Below are positions 6,526-10,050 of a stretch of DNA of 10,050 bases, one piece after another (within the stretch, counting starts at the first letter, position 1; every line of letters begins with the position of its first letter). The stretch is from Planctomycetia bacterium (GTDB taxonomy: Bacteria > Planctomycetota > Phycisphaerae > Phycisphaerales > SM1A02). Position numbers and translations under genes: made by a program. The stretch is from the NCBI GenBank assembly GCA_005799475.1, contig SYGQ01000099.1:1-10050 (forward strand), read 5' to 3'. The notes under the pieces were generated by a model. The model did no database searches, was not told the origin of the DNA, and saw nothing but the letters and a program-made list of their open reading frames with translations.

Positions 6526-7085
6526 CGGACGATCGCGCCCACGACGAGGCAGATCCAAGCCGCAGCCGCAAAGATCACTTTCGCAAGAGTTCCCACGAGC
6601 CGACCCCCAGCCGCGCCGGCCGCGGGCACGACGGAGCCGCGCAGGGTTCGCGCTCCGGAGGAGAGTTCGCCGATCACCGCACCCAGCGCCGCTCCGGCGA
6701 TAGCGCCGATGAGTGTCCCGATGACCGGCATGATCGCGGTCCCGCCCACCGCACCCACCACGGAGCCCATCATCGCACCGACCATGCCGCGTCGACTAGC
6801 GCCGGCGGCCTTCGCCCCCATCGCACCGGCGAGGAACTCGAAGACCTCTGCGGCGAACGCGATGAGCGAGGCGACGCCAATCGCGATCCACGCCACCCAG
6901 CCTCCCGGTCGCGCGAACACGAATCCGTTCAGCGCCTCATTGGCGAAGGCGAGAAGAATCATCAGCCAGATTCCGGGGACGCACACAAGGGTCGCGAGTC
7001 CGAGCGCAGCAGCAACGAGGCAGTAGACCACCGTCGAGAGCGCGAAAGTGACGCCAGACTGCGCGACCGCGTCGAGCCAGGTCAA
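6522..7085 (-). CDS. DUF456 family membrane protein
   Basis: An inner-membrane protein of 187 residues; DUF456 proteins have no settled function. Hydrophobic segments lie at about 13-35, 36-50, 62-85 and 165-185, with a Gly/Ala-rich central stretch (102-140) that can form closely packed helices. Family features are PGIWLMILLA (37-46), the EFLAGAMGAK...GASRRG block (83-100), and the PVIGTLIGAIAGA repeat-like region (120-132). The start is set at TTG 7085 because TTGA overlaps the stop of the upstream gene by 4 bases and the protein then begins just before the first membrane helix; the frame is open further upstream but that extension is Arg/His-rich and unlike the family. Translation is probably coupled to the upstream gene. 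The family is fairly sure; the start is less so. Confidence 0.8.
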   Translation of the reverse strand: MTWLDAVAQSGVTFALSTVVYCLVAAALGLATLVCVPGIWLMILLAFANEALNGFVFARPGGWVAWIAIGVASLIAFAAEVFEFLAGAMGAKAAGASRRGMVGAMMGSVVGAVGGTAIMPVIGTLIGAIAGAALGAVIGELSSGARTLRGSVVPAAGAAGGRLVGTLAKVIFAAAAWICLVVGAIVR

Positions 7086-7504
7086 GGCACGACCTCGATG
7101 ACCTGGAGCGTTGTCGAACCGAGCAGGATGCACACGATGTCTTGACGATCGGACGATCGAATCTGGATGGTCAGTTCGATGCCTTGACCCGCAGACACCG
7201 TGCGCCAGCACCCGGACGCTTGCGGTTGCACGGTCCCTCGGTCCCCGGAGAGCGCCGTTGACCCGGCGAGCGTGAGGTAGCGCGCCCGATGCGGCGCCAT
7301 GGGCTCGATGGGAGTGCACTCCCCGCGCACGAGCTCGGCCGGAGGGAGCGCGCAACGAAAGGCGCGAACACAGCGAGAATCGGCGGACGAAGGGGTATCG
7401 CTCTCGTCAAGGAGCCAATCGAAGTGCCTCGGGCCATCCGCGGGCGTGTGTTCCAAGACCGCGAAAGCCCGCCATGCCCCAGCGTCCTGTCCACTCGCAT
7501 GCAC
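7082..7504 (-). CDS. Small conserved protein resembling the LigD 3'-phosphoesterase domain
   Basis: 140 residues. It resembles a short family I associate with planctomycetes that carries a VLEHTP...H[FY]D block and a later DHR..Y...G...GDRG block. Here these are VLEHTPADGPRHFDWLLDE (16-34) and HRARYLTLAGSTALSGDRGTV (72-92). The layout matches the phosphoesterase domain of bacterial NHEJ ligase LigD (EHH....LHYD, then DHP..Y..FEG......GAGTV): His19, His27, Asp29 and His72 align with that domain's metal ligands. The enzyme activity is therefore a hypothesis; I cannot name a substrate. The start is GTG 7504, supported by a TAGAGT box 8 bases before it. It is the first gene of a two-gene unit with the DUF456 protein. 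No ligase, Ku or polymerase gene is nearby, so a role in end joining is not implied by context. Confidence 0.7.
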   Translation of the reverse strand: MHASGQDAGAWRAFAVLEHTPADGPRHFDWLLDESDTPSSADSRCVRAFRCALPPAELVRGECTPIEPMAPHRARYLTLAGSTALSGDRGTVQPQASGCWRTVSAGQGIELTIQIRSSDRQDIVCILLGSTTLQVIEVVP

Positions 7505-7509
7505 GCCCG

Positions 7510-7515
7510 TACACT
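7510..7515 (+). promoter_or_regulatory. -10-like TACACT box before the TPR lipoprotein gene
   Basis: TACACT ends 8 bases before the ATG at 7524. No Shine-Dalgarno sequence is seen. It shares bases 7513-7515 with the opposing box for the minus-strand gene. Any -35 contact would lie inside the coding start of the divergent gene. Confidence 0.45.
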
Positions 7516-7518
7516 CTA
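7513..7518 (-). promoter_or_regulatory. -10-like TAGAGT box before the phosphoesterase-like gene
   Basis: On the minus strand TAGAGT ends 8 bases before the GTG at 7504. It overlaps the plus-strand TACACT box by three bases, making the 19-base intergenic region a near-symmetrical double -10 element with 8-base spacing on both sides. Confidence 0.45.
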
Positions 7519-7523
7519 CTCAC

Positions 7524-8207
7524 ATGGAAGGTCACACGAAACGGCGATGGATCGCTCGCTCACTGCTCCTCGCGGCGCTTTCTCTTGGTGGTTGCCAGGG
7601 ACCGCGTCCGACCGAAGAGTCCATCAAGTTGGGTACGCACTACCTTGAGTTCGGCGAGTGGCAGAAGGCCGCCGACACATTCCAAGGCGTGGTCGATCGC
7701 TCGCCGGGAAACTGGCAGGCCGAGTACGGATTCGGTGTGGCGAAGGGAAACCTTGGTGACCTTGCGACCGCGCGACGCTGTCTCGAGACGGCCAACGACC
7801 ACTCACCTGGCAACATGGAGATCATCGGAGCGCTCGCTGGTGTGATGTACCGCCAGGGGGACACGAAGCAGATGTACCAACTCCTTCGCGGCGCGGGCGC
7901 GTCCCTCGGTTCGCCCGCCCCGTATCTGGTGCTCGCGAAGTACGCGCAGGAACTCAAGGATGACGACAGCGCGATGGCGGCGCTTCGAAGTGCAATCGAG
8001 ATCGATGCTGGCGTTGTTCGACCCCGAACGGCAGAGCCGTACTACGAGATGGCGCTGCTCCAGAGGAGACTCGGTAACAAAGCCGAGGCCACGCGACGGC
8101 TTCGGCAGGCCTATCAGATCTCGCACACCGATCCGCGCGTCATCGCCGCTCTGCAAGGCGAAGGGATTGCGCTCGACGCGCAGACCGGCATCGCACCGGG
8201 GCTCTGA
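7524..8207 (+). CDS. TPR-repeat lipoprotein
   Basis: A 227-residue exported protein. The N-terminus has KRR (6-8), a hydrophobic stretch (about 13-21) and a lipobox LGGC with Cys24, so it is probably a membrane-anchored lipoprotein. The rest is helical with about five tetratricopeptide units at roughly 30-63, 64-97, 98-131, 132-165 and 170-204; typical TPR wording is seen in LEFGEWQKAADTFQ and YYEMALLQRRLGNKAEATR. TPR arrays bind other proteins, so a scaffold or assembly role is plausible but no partner is identified. ATG 7524 is preferred over the open frame upstream because it begins the signal peptide and has TACACT 8 bases before it. The ArsR-methyltransferase gene begins 4 bases after the stop, so the two are very likely co-transcribed. 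The domain call is good; the function is unknown. Confidence 0.85.
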   Translation: MEGHTKRRWIARSLLLAALSLGGCQGPRPTEESIKLGTHYLEFGEWQKAADTFQGVVDRSPGNWQAEYGFGVAKGNLGDLATARRCLETANDHSPGNMEIIGALAGVMYRQGDTKQMYQLLRGAGASLGSPAPYLVLAKYAQELKDDDSAMAALRSAIEIDAGVVRPRTAEPYYEMALLQRRLGNKAEATRRLRQAYQISHTDPRVIAALQGEGIALDAQTGIAPGL

Positions 8208-8211
8208 GTCG

Positions 8212-9234
8212 ATGGCGCGCCGCACGACCGCGCGCGGCACCGCATCTCGTCGTTCTTCGATTCCCAAGCGAACCGCGCGCGTCACTGGGAAGCCGGGTCC
8301 GGTGCCATCGTGGTCATCGCTCCTGTTGATGCTGAGCGACCCTGTTCGCATCCGAGTGATGCGTGCGCTTGAGTCCAACGAAGTGGCCGTCGGTGAGCTC
8401 GCGCGGGCGCTCCAAGTACCGCAGTCGACGGCAAGCCGCCTGATCAAGCCGCTCTACGAGGCGGGATTTGTCGCGCGCCGTGTCGAAGGGACGACGAGCC
8501 TCTACCGCGCCGATCCGCACGCAATGGGTGACGCGGCACAGGCGCTGTGGGAACTGTCTCGGGCGAGCGTGCATGGCACTCCCGAGGCGCGAGAGGACGA
8601 TGCCCGGCTCGCGGCTGTCATCGCTTCACGACCAACAGACTCGGTCGGCTTTTTCGGAAGGGTCGGCGGTGAGTGGGATTCGATTCGCCGGGATCTGTTT
8701 GGCGAAGCGGGAGGCGTGGAAGCGCTCTTGTCCATCATGGATCCTGACTCGACCGTGGCCGATGTGGGTTGCGGCACTGGCGAGGTTTCGCAGTGGCTTG
8801 CCGCATCGGCGGGTCGCGTCGTCGCGATTGACCGCGAGGCTTCCATGCTCGAAGCCGCGCGCCGGCGCGTGGCGGGTCTTGGGAACATCGAGTTCCGCCG
8901 GGGTGATGTGGACTCGCTTCCAGCACGCGACGGGGAGTTCGACGCGGTCGTTGCAATGCTGCTCTTCCATCACCTCGATGATCCCGGCCGAGCGCTGCGC
9001 GAACTGGCGCGGTGCACGCGCAAGGGCGGGTGCATTCTCGTTGTCGACATGGTCGAACACACGCGCGCGTCGTATCGAACCGCCATGGGGCACCGTCACC
9101 TTGGTTTTTCTGAGGCAACTGCCAAGGAATGGGCGAAGGGGGCGTCGGTGCACCTTGGCCGATGGCGGCGGCTCCCACCGTCGGTCAACGGATGCGGCCC
9201 CGGACTCTTCAGCGCGCGCTTCGCGAAACGCTAG
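8212..9234 (+). CDS. ArsR-type transcriptional regulator fused to SAM-dependent methyltransferase
   Basis: 340 residues. A basic, Arg/Ser-rich leader (1-28) precedes a winged-helix domain (about 34-100): LSDPVRIRVMRAL (41-53), then the recognition helix region VPQSTASRLIKPLYEAGFV (69-87) and a wing with RRVEGTTSLYR. After a linker, a class I methyltransferase fold (about 165-285) shows motif I VADVGCGTG (182-190), acidic Asp207 at the end of strand 2, GDVDSLP (231-237) and AMLLFHHLDD (248-257). The MGHRHLGFSE stretch (292-301) is typical of this fusion family. No paired Cys metal site of classical ArsR is seen in the HTH. Such fusions are known to occur near methionine-cycle genes, and sensing SAM or SAH through the methyltransferase fold is plausible; no target is proven here. 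It follows the TPR gene by 4 bases and shares CTAG with the convergent gene. Confidence 0.9.
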   Translation: MARRTTARGTASRRSSIPKRTARVTGKPGPVPSWSSLLLMLSDPVRIRVMRALESNEVAVGELARALQVPQSTASRLIKPLYEAGFVARRVEGTTSLYRADPHAMGDAAQALWELSRASVHGTPEAREDDARLAAVIASRPTDSVGFFGRVGGEWDSIRRDLFGEAGGVEALLSIMDPDSTVADVGCGTGEVSQWLAASAGRVVAIDREASMLEAARRRVAGLGNIEFRRGDVDSLPARDGEFDAVVAMLLFHHLDDPGRALRELARCTRKGGCILVVDMVEHTRASYRTAMGHRHLGFSEATAKEWAKGASVHLGRWRRLPPSVNGCGPGLFSARFAKR

Positions 9235-9977
9235 GGTTTCGTGGGCGGCGTCGGTGCTGATGGCGTCGGTGGGGTGGGTGCCTTCGCCGGCGCACTTGCC
9301 GCGTCGAGCTTCGCGAAGACCTTGAGCGGCTGGGCGCGGGCTTTTTCGGCGCACCCCATGCAGCAGAGCTTGACGAGCCGCTCACCAATCGTGATCTCGG
9401 CGGCATCGGCATCGAGCGCTTCGCCAGAGACCGGGCATGTGGTGAGTGGATACGACGCTCGCTGCGCAGCGATCGCGGCCGTGCTGATGTCCGCGAGATA
9501 CTTCGCCGGATCCTTCTTGATCTTCTTCGCACAGCCGGGGCAGCAGATGCGAACAAGGTCGTTGAGGACGACGAGTTCGCGCACCTTGTCGGCATCAGGC
9601 TCGCCCGGACCAGGAATCGTGTCCTCCGTCATCACGACGCAGGTCTTGAGTGGGTAGCGAGGCTTCTCGAGCGCCACGATCGCTTCATCAACGGCGGGGA
9701 GGTACTTGCCCGGTTCCTTCTTGAACGCGTCGATGCAATTGGGGCAACAGAAGCGAATCTCGCGGCCGTCGTTGAAAGGATTGTTCTTGTCCTCCATGAC
9801 GAGGATCGCGGGCGACTCGCCGAGCGGCTTTCCAGAAACCGGGCAGGTCGCCAATGGGTACGGAGACCCATTCGCCTTCGCACCTGATTGTGGCGTGCCG
9901 AGCGCAAGTCCAGCGGCGAGGACGGCACCGGCGCCAAACACAGCAAGAATGCGAGTCATCAACGGGGTGTTCTTCAT
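9231..9977 (-). CDS. Secreted protein with three Cys4 (C...CCxxC) repeats, probably metal-binding
   Basis: 248 residues. The N-terminus is a Sec-type signal peptide (Lys2, hydrophobic 9-27). Three repeats follow, each opening with YPLxTC and closing with CCxxC: Cys45 with 77-78-81, Cys113 with 145-146-149, and Cys181 with 205-206-209. These twelve are the only cysteines. Repeats 1 and 3 read TCPVSG; repeat 2 reads TCVVM. Repeats 1 and 2 continue with a Lys/Pro-rich helix (KKEPGKYL, KKDPAKYL). The tail (about 228-248) is Pro/Thr/Ala-rich. The pattern recalls small Cys-based metal-binding modules such as TRASH or YHS, but I cannot assign it to either. Zinc or copper binding outside the cytoplasm is an inference. 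The ATG at 9977 is chosen over an internal ATG at 9959 because TAGACT ends 9 bases before it. It is convergent with the ArsR-methyltransferase gene, overlapping by 4 bases. Confidence 0.8.
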   Translation of the reverse strand: MKNTPLMTRILAVFGAGAVLAAGLALGTPQSGAKANGSPYPLATCPVSGKPLGESPAILVMEDKNNPFNDGREIRFCCPNCIDAFKKEPGKYLPAVDEAIVALEKPRYPLKTCVVMTEDTIPGPGEPDADKVRELVVLNDLVRICCPGCAKKIKKDPAKYLADISTAAIAAQRASYPLTTCPVSGEALDADAAEITIGERLVKLCCMGCAEKARAQPLKVFAKLDAASAPAKAPTPPTPSAPTPPTKP

Positions 9978-9986
9978 GGGACGGAG

Positions 9987-9992
9987 AGTCTA
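9987..9992 (-). promoter_or_regulatory. -10-like TAGACT box before the Cys4-repeat gene
   Basis: On the minus strand TAGACT ends 9 bases before the ATG at 9977. The intervening bases are C-rich with no Shine-Dalgarno sequence. The expected -35 region falls on the inverted repeat at 10000-10018, so a protein bound there could control this gene. Confidence 0.45.
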
Positions 9993-9999
9993 GCCTGAA

Positions 10000-10018
10000 G
10001 GATCACCCCCTATGATCC
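10000..10018. promoter_or_regulatory. Inverted repeat, candidate operator
   Basis: GGATCA and TGATCC (10000-10005 and 10013-10018) form a perfect 6-bp inverted repeat around 7 bases. It lies just upstream of the TAGACT box of the Cys4-repeat gene and contains TATGAT (10011-10016), a good -10 sequence for a plus-strand gene beyond the right edge. It could be an operator or a weak hairpin; six bases per arm is modest evidence. Confidence 0.35.
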
Positions 10019-10042
10019 ATTCATCCGAATAGACGGATGAAT
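10019..10042. promoter_or_regulatory. Perfect 9-bp inverted repeat, candidate operator for a gene beyond the right edge
   Basis: ATTCATCCG (10019-10027) and CGGATGAAT (10034-10042) are exact inverted copies separated by AATAGA. The size and AT-rich flanks resemble sites bound by dimeric winged-helix repressors. It sits just after the TATGAT box, where a bound repressor would block a plus-strand transcript leaving the window. I see no second full copy in the window. The ArsR-methyltransferase encoded nearby is one candidate ligand, by inference only. Confidence 0.5.
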
Positions 10043-10050
10043 ACCAACGC

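Noticed and set aside
5728..6558. Minus-strand open frame (276 codons) opposite hisS
   Set aside because: Antisense to the conserved half of hisS, low-complexity Arg-rich product, no recognisable domain.
7086..7355. Upstream in-frame extension of the DUF456 protein
   Set aside because: The added 90 residues overlap the phosphoesterase-like gene and are Arg/His-rich; the TTG at 7085 gives a DUF456-like N-terminus and a 4-base coupled overlap.
7299..7523. Upstream in-frame extension of the TPR lipoprotein
   Set aside because: It would put about 75 residues before the signal peptide and lipobox and overlap the divergent gene.
7960..8211. Upstream in-frame extension of the ArsR-methyltransferase
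   Set aside because: It would lie inside the TPR gene in another frame, its residues are Arg/Ser-rich with no similarity to the family, and the ATG at 8212 fits the operon spacing.
8626..9354. Minus-strand open frame (242 codons) opposite the ArsR-methyltransferase
   Set aside because: It overlaps both the methyltransferase motifs and the end of the Cys4-repeat gene, and its product shows no family features.
9231..9977. Reading the Cys4 repeats as a mercury or heavy-metal HMA (GMTCxxC) domain
   Set aside because: There is no GMTCxxC motif; the pattern is TCPVSG plus CCxxC with different spacing.

Overview
The window looks like chromosomal DNA from a planctomycete of the Phycisphaerae/Phycisphaerales type. 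The evidence is high G+C throughout, a secreted protein ending in an IPAPGA-hydrophobic-RRRR sorting tail (the PEP-CTERM variant common in that group), and a small conserved protein of a type I associate with planctomycetes. No tRNA, rRNA, IS element, CRISPR array or phage gene is visible. The genes are tightly packed and no stretch over 300 bases lacks a gene.

Layout, left to right. (1) The 3' part of a PEP-CTERM-type secreted protein (1-489, +). (2) nadC, quinolinate phosphoribosyltransferase (521-1438, +), then a 3-hydroxyacyl-CoA dehydrogenase of the Hbd type (1459-2328, +). (3) Convergent to these, a GT2 glycosyltransferase fused to a GtrA-like membrane domain (2336-3454, -). (4) Divergent from it, an acyl-CoA mutase large subunit (3503-5182, +) followed by hisS (5194-6525, +). 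(5) Convergent to hisS, a minus-strand pair: a small protein resembling the LigD 3'-phosphoesterase domain (7082-7504) and a DUF456 membrane protein (6522-7085), overlapping by 4 bases. (6) Divergent from that pair across only 19 bases, a plus-strand pair: a TPR lipoprotein (7524-8207) and an ArsR-type regulator fused to a SAM methyltransferase (8212-9234). (7) Convergent to it, a secreted protein with three Cys4 repeats (9231-9977, -), then a right edge with two inverted repeats that look like operators.

Points that stand out. The mutase carries Phe and Gln at the two substrate-specificity positions where methylmalonyl-CoA mutase has Tyr and Arg, so it is better called isobutyryl-CoA mutase-like; its B12-binding partner is not in the window. 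Every gene that heads a transcription unit, plus hbd, has a TANNNT box ending 6-9 bases before its start codon and no clear Shine-Dalgarno sequence, while the three genes lying directly behind a same-strand neighbour (hisS, DUF456, ArsR-MT) lack one. This points to leaderless or near-leaderless mRNAs, and in the 19-base gap at 7505-7523 two such boxes overlap head to head. Two of the three convergent pairs share a CTAG in which each strand reads its own TAG stop.

Functionally the window mixes housekeeping genes (NAD synthesis, histidyl-tRNA charging), acyl-CoA metabolism (Hbd, the mutase), envelope genes (glycosyltransferase, DUF456, lipoprotein) and a regulator possibly linked to methionine/SAM metabolism or metals. 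I see no clearly novel multi-gene defence or mobile system. The most novel material is the promoter/start architecture, the triple-Cys4 protein, the phosphoesterase-like protein and the palindromes at the right edge.
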